Shown piece after piece: positions 1 to 7,333 of a stretch of DNA of 23,909 nt. The position numbers and the translations under genes were made by a program. The notes under the pieces are model-generated. The model did no database searches. It was not told the DNA's origin and saw only the letters and a program-made list of their open reading frames with translations. Source of the stretch: Methylococcaceae bacterium (GTDB lineage: Bacteria; Pseudomonadota; Gammaproteobacteria; Methylococcales; UBA1147); NCBI GenBank assembly GCA_022616595.1, contig JAKEEL010000015.1, forward strand, positions 1-23,909, read 5' to 3'. How positions within the stretch are numbered: the stretch's first letter is position 1; each line of letters opens with the position of its first letter.

Positions 1-17
1 CCCTTAAGGCCATGTTT

Positions 18-2441
18 TCAAGGTCCATCGTTCGGGGTTGAGCGCAGGTCCTGAAAGATCTGCCGGGCGGCCGGATCCCACGGGGCTTCCGCCATGAGAC
101 GCTGCGCGTGCTTCAGGGCGGTAGTGCGGTCGCCCGCATCCCGGCTGAAGGTTGCCGCGGCAAGCAGCAATTCGCGTTCGCGGGGATTACGGCCAAGCGC
201 GCGATTGAGTACGTTCAAGGCTTCCCGGGTCTGAGCAGTCGAGTGGAGAGCGATGGCATAGACGTAGGCGAGGTGCGCTTCCTCGGGCGCGAGGCTGACC
301 GCCTGTCGCAGTTCCGGTACTGCCTCTTTGGTTCGTCGCAAACGGATCAGCGTCAATCCCAGCGCGTGGTGCAGCGGCGCTTCATCCGGCAGAATTTTGA
401 GCCCTTCCCGCAGTATCGCTTCGGCGTCCGGGTCGCGCCCCTCAAGGCGACGCAGATCGGCGAAATTCACGTAAGCCGGCAGATAATCACTTTGCAGCGT
501 GAGGGCGGCGCGGAATTCGGTCTCGGCCTCCGTGTAACGCCCGAGTTGGGCGTAAAAGGTACCGAGGTTGGTACGATGCTCGGGGCGGTCCGCGTGCAGT
601 CTTTGTGCATCGACGTACTCTTGCATGGCGCGATTGAAGGATACCCTCTGCAAATCAGTCAGCATGGAAACCGGTACCGAGGCCAGGACTCGCGCGACTT
701 CCAAACGCACCATGCGCACCGGATCGTCGAGTAACGGCGCGATGAACTGGACGCGTTTTGCTGGCGGCAGCAGTTCGATCGACGTCAGCGCGGCGTGCCG
801 GACCAAGGGGCTCGGGTCGGCGAGTGCATTGGCGGCCGCCTCGATGATTGCGGGATCCGGCTGGCGCGGCAGCAAAGCGGCGGCCGTGGCACGCACGATG
901 TCTGGCTGGGTGCGATCCTTGAGCAAATCCGGCAGTTCCTTCGCCGCTGCGGCGCCGTCAAAGGCCAATCGATAGCGCTGGAACCCGGCGGCCGGGTGCC
1001 GGTACCATTCCAGTATCCGCTCCGCGGCCCACTGCGGCGACCGGTCCTCGTGACACTGGTTGCAAGCGTTTGGCACTCCGGTTTGCACGCTGAGGTCGGG
1101 CCGCGGCACCCTGAGGCTATGGTCGCGGCGAGGGTCGATTACCATATAGGTCGTCGCCGGCATGTGGCAACTGACGCACTGGCCGGCGGCGCCCGAGGGC
1201 TCGTGAAAGAAGTGCGAGGCCGCATCGTACTTCGCCGGGGCATGGCATCGCGTACAGACCGCGTTGCCGGGTGCGCGCAGCTTCAGGCTGTGCGGCTCGT
1301 GACAGTCGCTGCACGTCACTCCTTGGTGGAACATCTTGCTTTGCAGGAACGAACCCCAGGTATAGACCTCTTCGCGTTGCTGGCCGTCGATCTGGTAAAG
1401 CCGCGGTTCGAGCAACGAGGGCTGGTAGTGATCGAGGAATGCTTTGCCCGCCGCGAAGCCCCCGGCAATCGTGGTTCGGCGCGCGTGGCAAGTCGCGCAT
1501 ACCTCGATCTCGGCACGCAGCGGCTGTGGATTCTGCGGGAGCAAGTTTCCGCTCTGCGCGTCCAGGGTCCAGTGAGCGGCTTGGCGCTCTTGGAACGAAA
1601 CCGTGAGACCTTTCATGGGATCGGATTTTTTCGGACTCAGCGAATCCTGCCGAACCCACTCCACATGTCGGGATCCCGGACCATGGCAGGCCTCGCAGGC
1701 GACGTTGATTTCGGACCAGGTGGTCTGATACCCATCGGCGGTGCGGTCGTAGTTTTTCTCGAGGTTGGTCGAGTGGCAGTCGGCGCACATGAAGTTCCAG
1801 TTCTGCTGCGGCCCGGTCCAGTGCAGTTCGTCCCGGTAAGTCACGTGCTCGTTCGGGTAGAGGTGGAACCAGCGCTGTCCGCCCTGCTCCTTCGGGCGGC
1901 TGTCCCAGGCTATGGACAGCGCCTGCATGCGCCCGCCGGGAAATTCGATCAGGTACTGTTGAAGAGGAGTCGCGCCAAAGGTGTATTGAATTCTGTAGTC
2001 GGCGGGCCGGCCGTCGGGGCCATCGGTTTTGACGAAGAACCGCCCATCGCGTTTAGAGAATGTCGAGGCGGTGCCTGCGTATTCAAAGGTTGCGTTGTCG
2101 AAATCACCGAGAACGCTGTGCTCGTCCGCCACCCGCATGGCAAGGTCATGGTGCGATCCTTTCCAGGCTTGGACTTCCTTGATGTGGCAAGCGGCGCAGG
2201 CTGTAGAGCCGATATAATTCGGAGCAGTGGCAGGAGGACTGGACGCGGGGGATGGAATGGGGCGCGGGGTATCGGATGCGCGTTGCGACCACCGGAAACC
2301 GAAGCTGACCGCACCGACCACGAGCAAGGCCGCAATCCAATACCGCAACCGGCGCCCGTTCCTTTGATCCGCCGTTGATTGCTGAAGTGCCGGAGCCCTG
2401 CACGCGTGACGTCGTTCCTTCTTTCGTTTCTTCAGGCTCAT
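18..2441 (-). CDS. Membrane-anchored octahaem c-type cytochrome with helical-repeat and TPR C-terminal domains
   Basis: The 807-residue protein has a basic N-terminus and one hydrophobic segment (about residues 34-48) that should anchor it in the inner membrane with the rest in the periplasm. Eight canonical CXXCH haem-binding motifs begin at Cys82, 219, 249, 315, 377, 396, 422 and 460. The first lies in a YIGSTACAACH...W..S.H context typical of the cytochrome c554-like multihaem family. No CXXCK motif of NrfA type is present. Residues about 500-600 look like HEAT-type alpha-helical repeats (ADPSPLVRHAALTSIE, DDPVRMVRLEVARVLA), and about 620-795 contain several TPR units (NLGTFYAQLGRYTEAE, HALGLTLIRLRRTKEA). 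The start ATG has AAGG six bases upstream. It follows the MscS-family gene after about 100 bases. A role in periplasmic electron transfer is inferred; substrate and partners cannot be read from the sequence. Confidence 0.93.
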   Translation of the reverse strand: MSLKKRKKERRHACRAPALQQSTADQRNGRRLRYWIAALLVVGAVSFGFRWSQRASDTPRPIPSPASSPPATAPNYIGSTACAACHIKEVQAWKGSHHDLAMRVADEHSVLGDFDNATFEYAGTASTFSKRDGRFFVKTDGPDGRPADYRIQYTFGATPLQQYLIEFPGGRMQALSIAWDSRPKEQGGQRWFHLYPNEHVTYRDELHWTGPQQNWNFMCADCHSTNLEKNYDRTADGYQTTWSEINVACEACHGPGSRHVEWVRQDSLSPKKSDPMKGLTVSFQERQAAHWTLDAQSGNLLPQNPQPLRAEIEVCATCHARRTTIAGGFAAGKAFLDHYQPSLLEPRLYQIDGQQREEVYTWGSFLQSKMFHQGVTCSDCHEPHSLKLRAPGNAVCTRCHAPAKYDAASHFFHEPSGAAGQCVSCHMPATTYMVIDPRRDHSLRVPRPDLSVQTGVPNACNQCHEDRSPQWAAERILEWYRHPAAGFQRYRLAFDGAAAAKELPDLLKDRTQPDIVRATAAALLPRQPDPAIIEAAANALADPSPLVRHAALTSIELLPPAKRVQFIAPLLDDPVRMVRLEVARVLASVPVSMLTDLQRVSFNRAMQEYVDAQRLHADRPEHRTNLGTFYAQLGRYTEAETEFRAALTLQSDYLPAYVNFADLRRLEGRDPDAEAILREGLKILPDEAPLHHALGLTLIRLRRTKEAVPELRQAVSLAPEEAHLAYVYAIALHSTAQTREALNVLNRALGRNPRERELLLAAATFSRDAGDRTTALKHAQRLMAEAPWDPAARQIFQDLRSTPNDGP

Positions 2442-2468
2442 TCAGAACCTTACAGGCTCGGGTTACGG

Positions 2469-2483
2469 GAACGGCGACCGTTC
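2469..2483. other. Small inverted repeat between channel gene and cytochrome gene
   Basis: GAACGG and CCGTTC form a six-base stem around a three-base loop in the roughly 100-base gap between the channel gene stop and the cytochrome start. No T-tract follows on either strand, so it does not look like an intrinsic terminator. It may be a processing or stabilising hairpin in a shared transcript, or chance. Confidence 0.25.
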
Positions 2484-2544
2484 TTCTGTGGCAAGCGTGG
2501 GGAGCAGGGTTGCGATGATTGATGCCACGTGAGACTGATTCCGG

Positions 2545-4176
2545 TTACCGGTGGGATTCGGGTTCGGTCGGAGCCGCCGGGGCGGCGAACCACTGGTCCT
2601 TCGGCACGACTTTGGGCTGGCCGGGATCGCCCTCGTAGGCCGGGGTCATGATCTGCACGCCGTACTCGTTGAAAAGATCCAGAATATTCTGGTGCAGCGC
2701 GGTGTATAACCGCGTCATCGCGGACGGCTGGTCGCAGTAGACGTTGATTTCGTAGTTCACCGCGAAATCGCCGAGCGACTTCTGCAGTACGAAAGGGGGA
2801 GGTTGTTGCAAGAGCCCCGGCGTGCGCCGCGCCGCCTCGATCAACATCGCCTCGACTTGCCGCCACGGTGTCTCGTAGCCGATCCCGATCGTGGTGTGCA
2901 GGATCAGGCCCTGTTGGCGCGCATGGGTGCTGTAATTGATCACCTCGCTGCTTAAAATCACCGAATTCGGGACTACGATGTCCTCGTTCTTCGGGGTGCG
3001 CAGGTGGGTAACCAACAGACGCGTTTCCACGACATCCCCGAGGTGTTCGCCGATCTGCACGCGGTCGCCGATTCGAAAGGCGCGCCGGTAGGTCATGGTG
3101 TAGCCGGCGATGATGTTCGCGATGACCGAGGAGGAGCCGAGCGAGAACAGCACGCCGAGAAAGATCGAGATGCCCTTGAACGCATTGGTTTCGGAGCCGG
3201 GGATATAGGGATAGGCCACCACCAAAGCGAAGATGACGATCAAAAGCCGCAGAATCCGGTAGGTAGGCCAGGCCCAATCGGGTTCGAAACCGTGCAGGGC
3301 GACGGTGCCGTCGGCAATGCCGGAAAAATACAGGCGGGTCACTTTGAGAACGTATCGAGTGATCACGAATAGAATGGCGATGAACACGAGGTCCGGAACG
3401 ATGTCGATCAATGCAGTGCCCATCTTGCGCAAAGGGTTCACCAAGAGACCGAACAAATATCCTGCGAAGGCTCGCGTCCACGGAAAGAGCCCCAGGACGA
3501 AATTGAGATAGAGATAGGCCAAAAGCAGCATCAACACAATCCACGACCACCTCGATAGGCCGCGCAGCACTGCCCAGATCCGCTCGGCGCGTACGATCTC
3601 AAAAGATTGGATCTCCAGACCATGTATTTTTGACCGGAAGCGATGCTCCATACCCGTATCGATCCGCCGGTATACCCGCCAACCCAGCCAGAGCGCGGCG
3701 AGTAGCCCGAGGCTCGCGCCGAATGCATAGGTCGCCGCCCGGATCAGGCGGTCCGGACTGCGGTCCCGGCGATAGGCCTGAATGGCTTCCCATATCTTGG
3801 CCTGATAAACTTCCGCGAGAATCTGGCGCGAGACCCCTTCGATCGCGGCTTCGGCATCGAATACGGAGATCAATAGATGATCGCCCATGATTATTTTCGA
3901 GCGATCCGTCGCATCGACGATCTGCACCGGTGTTTCGAGGAATGTCGGGTTCGACGCCGCGTCCCGGATTCGATCGGCGACCAGACGCGCGCGCTTTTCG
4001 GCTGGAAATGCCTTGATTCCGACCACATGAAAAAGCGTTGCGCCATCGACCTCGACCGGCGCCATAGGTGCGCCGATTTCCTCGCCACCCGCGGAGACGG
4101 CCGTCGCGGAGACCGCCCTGGCGTTAAAAGAAGTGATGAGCAGCGCGATCAGCAGCGCATGAAATAGACACCGCAT
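2545..4176 (-). CDS. MscS-family mechanosensitive ion channel
   Basis: This is a small-conductance mechanosensitive channel homologue that should release solutes on hypo-osmotic shock. From the ATG at 4176 it is 543 residues: a signal peptide (MRCLFHALLIALLITSFNARA), a periplasmic domain to about residue 145, and hydrophobic segments near 146-168, 208-230, 260-280 and 308-325. The pore-lining helix (about 335-360, IFLGVLFSLGSSSVIANII) leads into the MscS beta domain (RIGDRVQIGEHLGDV, then VVPNSVILSS). The C-terminal alpha/beta domain follows, and the tail is rich in Pro and Ala. The reading frame stays open to 4584 but there it overlaps arsC. I chose 4176 because it gives a normal signal peptide. 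An in-frame ATG at 4266 has a better ribosome-binding site (AGGA, six-base spacer) and would add 30 residues before the hydrophobic core. The extra periplasmic domain makes it larger than E. coli MscS. Confidence 0.9.
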   Translation of the reverse strand: MRCLFHALLIALLITSFNARAVSATAVSAGGEEIGAPMAPVEVDGATLFHVVGIKAFPAEKRARLVADRIRDAASNPTFLETPVQIVDATDRSKIIMGDHLLISVFDAEAAIEGVSRQILAEVYQAKIWEAIQAYRRDRSPDRLIRAATYAFGASLGLLAALWLGWRVYRRIDTGMEHRFRSKIHGLEIQSFEIVRAERIWAVLRGLSRWSWIVLMLLLAYLYLNFVLGLFPWTRAFAGYLFGLLVNPLRKMGTALIDIVPDLVFIAILFVITRYVLKVTRLYFSGIADGTVALHGFEPDWAWPTYRILRLLIVIFALVVAYPYIPGSETNAFKGISIFLGVLFSLGSSSVIANIIAGYTMTYRRAFRIGDRVQIGEHLGDVVETRLLVTHLRTPKNEDIVVPNSVILSSEVINYSTHARQQGLILHTTIGIGYETPWRQVEAMLIEAARRTPGLLQQPPPFVLQKSLGDFAVNYEINVYCDQPSAMTRLYTALHQNILDLFNEYGVQIMTPAYEGDPGQPKVVPKDQWFAAPAAPTEPESHR

Positions 4177-4292
4177 CGACAGCGTCCAACCAATCGTGCG
4201 CGAAGCTCGCGAGGGCCCGGAGACCGTCTTCGACCCGGACCAGGTCATTCGCTGGGCACGAGCCATATCCAATCCTGCTCGCCGCCGCAATC

Positions 4293-4436
4293 TCAGGTTG
4301 CCGGCCCGGCGTTCCGGGCGATCCACTGGTCGAGGAACTGCTTTCCCTGTTTCTCTCCATCCTCGATCAACGTTGCGATGTTCTGCGGGCTGGGGCCCCC
4401 GGCTTTTGGTTTCCTCGAAATCGATGTGTGCTTCAT
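4293..4436 (-). CDS. Possible 47-residue small protein overlapping the arsC stop
   Basis: The ATG overlaps the arsC stop codon (ATGA), an arrangement typical of translational coupling. The frame runs 47 sense codons to a TGA, ending 27 bases before the in-frame ATG at 4266 of the channel gene. The predicted peptide is hydrophilic. It begins MKHTSISRKPKAGGPSPQNI and ends in an amphipathic, possibly helical stretch, EKQGKQFLDQWIARN. It has no Cys, no membrane segment and no family I recognise. It lies in a different frame from the long upstream extension of the channel ORF. It may be a real small gene of unknown function or a chance frame in an intergenic stretch of about 250 bases. Confidence 0.4.
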   Translation of the reverse strand: MKHTSISRKPKAGGPSPQNIATLIEDGEKQGKQFLDQWIARNAGPAT

Positions 4437-4897
4437 TCGAATGTTTCAAGTATTTCAGGCAGCCGTTCGACAAAGATCTTGATTTGATCGCGAACTTTTC
4501 GATAGCAATCCAGCTGTTCTTCTTCGGAAGCGCCCTTTTCAGCCAATTCCTTCGCGATTCGCGGCGGGTCTTCGAAACCCGCATGGATTACTTTGCAGGT
4601 GACCGGGAATACAGGGCAGGTTTCCCGAGCGTGATCGCAGACCGTGACCACGACATCGAGCTTCGTATCCCGGAATTCATCGATGTGCCGGGACCGGTGA
4701 TTTGAGATATCCAAGCCGACTTCCGCCATGACTTCGACGGCCTTGGGATCGAGTCCGTGCGGTTCGAATCCGGCCGAATATGCGTTGACGCTGCCGCTTT
4801 GGAGATGGCGAGCCCAGCCTTCGGCCATCTGGCTGCGGCAGGAATTTCCGGTGCACAGAAACAACACGTTCCGTTTTGCGCTGGTTTTGATTGTCAT
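4433..4897 (-). CDS. arsC: Arsenate reductase, low-molecular-weight tyrosine phosphatase fold (thioredoxin-coupled type)
   Basis: The protein is 154 residues from the ATG at 4897. It carries the P-loop CX5R signature (VLFLCTGNSCRSQMAEGWAR, Cys15 to Arg21) and a second redox pair spaced like that of S. aureus ArsC (VCDHARETCPVFP, Cys87 and Cys94). The family reduces arsenate to arsenite in the cytoplasm, with electrons from thioredoxin through a Cys triad. All three Cys are present, so it should be a reductase rather than a simple phosphatase. No arsR, arsB or acr3 gene is visible nearby; it lies downstream of dapE on the same strand. An in-frame TTG at 4951 has GGAG at good spacing and would add 18 residues, but the family normally starts shortly before the P-loop strand. 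Confidence 0.92.
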   Translation of the reverse strand: MTIKTSAKRNVLFLCTGNSCRSQMAEGWARHLQSGSVNAYSAGFEPHGLDPKAVEVMAEVGLDISNHRSRHIDEFRDTKLDVVVTVCDHARETCPVFPVTCKVIHAGFEDPPRIAKELAEKGASEEEQLDCYRKVRDQIKIFVERLPEILETFE

Positions 4898-4987
4898 TCG
4901 GTTTCGGCCCGCGTTCTCGGACAACAACGCTGACCGCGCTGTTTGCGACAATATGACTCCGGTTCAATCACGGGTATCGCTAAAGGT

Positions 4988-6139
4988 CTATGACCGAGAC
5001 CGTGATGTTGATTCCACAAGCAGATTCTCCAGCATCTTTTCATAGATGTCGCTCAGAATTTCAAGGTCTTCAATCCGGATTTTTTCATTGATCTTATGAA
5101 TGCTTTCGTTGCTGGGCCCGAGTTCGATCACCTGGGCTCCGGTCGGCGCGACGAATCGCCCGTCCGAGGTGCCGCCGCCGGTTTCGAGGCCGGCCTCTCT
5201 GCCCGTAACCGCAAGCAAGGCCTTTTGCGCGGCTTCGACCAATTCCGTTTCCAGGGTCAGGAAAGGCCGGCCGGACAATCGCCAGTCGAGTACATATTTC
5301 AATTGGTGCGCATCCAGCAGTTCGTGCACCCGGCGTTTGATCATAACATCGTCCAGCTCGGTCGAGAAACGGAAATTGAAATGGACTTCGAGGCGGCTCG
5401 GAATGATATTTTCCGCACCGGTTCCGGCGTGGATATTCGAGATCTGAAAGCTGGTCGCCGGGAAGAACTCGTTGCCCCGGTCCCAGACTTCTCCTATGAG
5501 TGAATGGAGTACCGGCGCAAAACGATGGATCGGGTTTTCAGCCAGATCGGGGTAGGCGACATGACCCTGGATGCCTTGGATTCGGAGCACGCCGCACAGC
5601 GAACCGCGCCTTCCGATCTTAATCGTATCGCCGACGCGTTCGCGGCTCGAAGGTTCGCCGACCAGACACCAGTCGATTTTCTCGTTGCGCGCCGCGAGGA
5701 CTTCGATGACCTTGACCGTGCCTTGAGTCGCGATCCCTTCTTCATCGCTGGTGATCAAGAGGCTGATCGATCCCCTGTGTTCGGGATGCTTCCCGCAGAA
5801 TCGTTCGCAGGCGGTCACGAACGCTGCAATCCCGGATTTCATGTCCGCGGCGCCGCGGCCATAGAGAAACCCGTCGCGCAGAACGGGCTCGAAAGGCGGC
5901 GAATCCCATTGTTCCAGAGGGCCCGGCGGGACCACGTCGGTATGCCCCAAAAACGTGAACAGCGGCCCACCCCGGCCTTTCCGGAGCCAGATATTTTGGG
6001 TGTCGCCGGAGTCGATCCGCTCGGCTTCAAAGCCGATTCGGGACAGGCGTTCCGCGAGGATGTCCATGCAGCCCGCATCGTCCGGCGTGAGCGACGCGCG
6101 GCTCATCAGTTGCCTCAGCAGTCGCTGCGTCGGGCTCAC
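4988..6139 (-). CDS. dapE: Succinyl-diaminopimelate desuccinylase
   Basis: DapE hydrolyses N-succinyl-L,L-diaminopimelate to L,L-DAP and succinate in the cytoplasm, toward lysine and peptidoglycan. The 383 residues hold all M20 metallopeptidase landmarks: FLGHTDVVPPG (His66), GRGAADMKSG (Asp99), TSDEEG (Glu133-Glu134), LVGEPSS (Glu162), ETGGGTSDGRF, and ELGPSNESIHKINE (His348). Length matches the family (about 375 in E. coli). The start is a GTG at 6139 that overlaps the yffB stop as GTGA, indicating translational coupling. With dapD and dapC upstream it completes most of the succinylase branch. Confidence 0.97.
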   Translation of the reverse strand: MSPTQRLLRQLMSRASLTPDDAGCMDILAERLSRIGFEAERIDSGDTQNIWLRKGRGGPLFTFLGHTDVVPPGPLEQWDSPPFEPVLRDGFLYGRGAADMKSGIAAFVTACERFCGKHPEHRGSISLLITSDEEGIATQGTVKVIEVLAARNEKIDWCLVGEPSSRERVGDTIKIGRRGSLCGVLRIQGIQGHVAYPDLAENPIHRFAPVLHSLIGEVWDRGNEFFPATSFQISNIHAGTGAENIIPSRLEVHFNFRFSTELDDVMIKRRVHELLDAHQLKYVLDWRLSGRPFLTLETELVEAAQKALLAVTGREAGLETGGGTSDGRFVAPTGAQVIELGPSNESIHKINEKIRIEDLEILSDIYEKMLENLLVESTSRSRS

Positions 6140-6477
6140 GATTGGGAACTAAAAAAATCCGCGGAAAAACCTGCCGCGAATCGATCATCCTTTTCGATCA
6201 CGGGACGTTTGATCAGTGTGGGATGATCCAGCATCAGTCGCTTGGCTTTTTCTTCGTCGAGGTTTTCGCGGGCGGATTCCGGCAGTTGACGCCAGGTCGT
6301 ACCGCGCCGGTTGATCAGGTTGTCCCAGCCGATCTTCCCGGCCAGCCGATCCAGCAGTTCGGAATCGAGCCCGTCGCTTCGAAAATCGTGAAAAATATAT
6401 TCATGACCGTGATCCTCGAGCCATTTTCTGGATCGCTTGACGGCGTCGCAGTTTTTTATTCCATAAATTTTCAACAT
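6136..6477 (-). CDS. yffB: YffB-like protein of the ArsC/Spx thioredoxin-fold family
   Basis: The 113-residue protein starts MLKIYGIKNCDAVKRSRKWL, very close to E. coli YffB. That protein belongs to the glutaredoxin-type ArsC/Spx superfamily and is likewise encoded just upstream of dapE. A single Cys in the NCDAVK context is at the position of the ArsC catalytic Cys. The C-terminal half has the family pattern LMLDHPTLIKRPVIEKD. True arsenate reductase activity is not established for YffB; a glutathione-linked redox role is usually suggested. It lies 20 bases after dapD and overlaps the dapE start by four bases. Its fold is unrelated to the phosphatase-type ArsC at 4433-4897. Confidence 0.93.
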   Translation of the reverse strand: MLKIYGIKNCDAVKRSRKWLEDHGHEYIFHDFRSDGLDSELLDRLAGKIGWDNLINRRGTTWRQLPESARENLDEEKAKRLMLDHPTLIKRPVIEKDDRFAAGFSADFFSSQS

Positions 6478-6497
6478 AACCGTAAATAACCGGACAG

Positions 6498-7316
6498 TCA
6501 GTCCCGCAGCAATTCGTTGAGCCCGACCTTGCCGCGGGTCTTCTCGTCGACCTGCTTGATGATGACCGCGCAGTACAAGCTATGACTGCCGTCTTGGGCG
6601 GGCAGGTTTCCGGAGACCACGACCGAGCCTTTCGGAATCCGCCCGTAACTGATTTCACCGCTCATGCGGTTATAGATCTTGGTGCTTTGGCCGATGTAAA
6701 CGCCCATCGAGATGACCGAACCTTCCTCGACGATGACGCCCTCGACGATTTCCGAACGCGCGCCGATGAAGCAGTTGTCTTCGATGATTGTAGGGCCCGC
6801 CTGCACGGGTTCGAGTACGCCGCCGATGCCGACCCCGCCGGACAGATGGACGTTTTTCCCGATCTGCGCGCAGGATCCGACCGTTGCCCAGGTGTCGACC
6901 ATGGTTCCCGAGTCGACATAGGCGCCGATATTGACATAACAGGGCATCAGGACCGTGTTCGGGGCGATATAGGAGCCGGACCGCGCGACCGCATTCGGAA
7001 CCACGCGAATGCCGGATCGACTGAAGTCATCCGGGGTATAGGTGGAAAACTTGGTTTCGACTTTGTCGTAATAGCGGGTCGAACCTCCTTCGATTATGCG
7101 GTTGTCGGAAAGCCGGAAAGACAATAATACGGCCTTTTTGAGCCATTGATTGACGACCCAGCCGCCATCGATTTTTTCGGCGACCCGGGCCTGGCCGCTG
7201 TCGAGCAGGCGCAGTGCTTCGCGGACCGCGCTCCTGATTTCCTGCGGAGCGGTGTCGGGGTTTAGGCTGGTTCGATTTTCGAAAGCCTTGTCAATGATTG
7301 ATTCGAGTTCTGACAT
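6498..7316 (-). CDS. dapD: 2,3,4,5-tetrahydropyridine-2,6-dicarboxylate N-succinyltransferase
   Basis: DapD transfers succinyl from succinyl-CoA to tetrahydrodipicolinate, committing flux to the succinylase branch of DAP synthesis. The 272 residues match the usual length (274 in E. coli). The N-terminal helical domain starts MSELESIIDKAFENR. The central part is a left-handed beta-helix of hexapeptide repeats (GSYIAPNTVLMPCYVNIGAY, then GKNVHLSGGVGIGGVLEP and GARSEIVEGVIVEEGSVI). The C-terminus contains SYGRIPKGSVVVSGNLP, typical of the family. It lies 17 bases after dapC on the same strand. Confidence 0.98.
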   Translation of the reverse strand: MSELESIIDKAFENRTSLNPDTAPQEIRSAVREALRLLDSGQARVAEKIDGGWVVNQWLKKAVLLSFRLSDNRIIEGGSTRYYDKVETKFSTYTPDDFSRSGIRVVPNAVARSGSYIAPNTVLMPCYVNIGAYVDSGTMVDTWATVGSCAQIGKNVHLSGGVGIGGVLEPVQAGPTIIEDNCFIGARSEIVEGVIVEEGSVISMGVYIGQSTKIYNRMSGEISYGRIPKGSVVVSGNLPAQDGSHSLYCAVIIKQVDEKTRGKVGLNELLRD

Positions 7317-7333
7317 GGTTTTTCCAGTTGAAA

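Noticed and set aside
795..2378. Long plus-strand open frame of 527 codons opposite the cytochrome gene
   Set aside because: It mirrors the cytochrome gene on the opposite strand, lacks recognisable domains and is explained by high GC in third positions.
18..2441. Possibility that the cytochrome is an NrfA or hydroxylamine oxidoreductase orthologue
   Set aside because: No CXXCK motif, no hydroxylamine oxidoreductase-type cross-link tyrosine context recognised, and a helical-repeat/TPR tail not found in those enzymes.
4267..4584. N-terminal extension of the channel ORF up to 4584 (679 residues)
   Set aside because: It overlaps arsC in another frame, reads as low-complexity Arg-rich sequence and has no hydrophobic signal until 4176; arsC coding is certain there.
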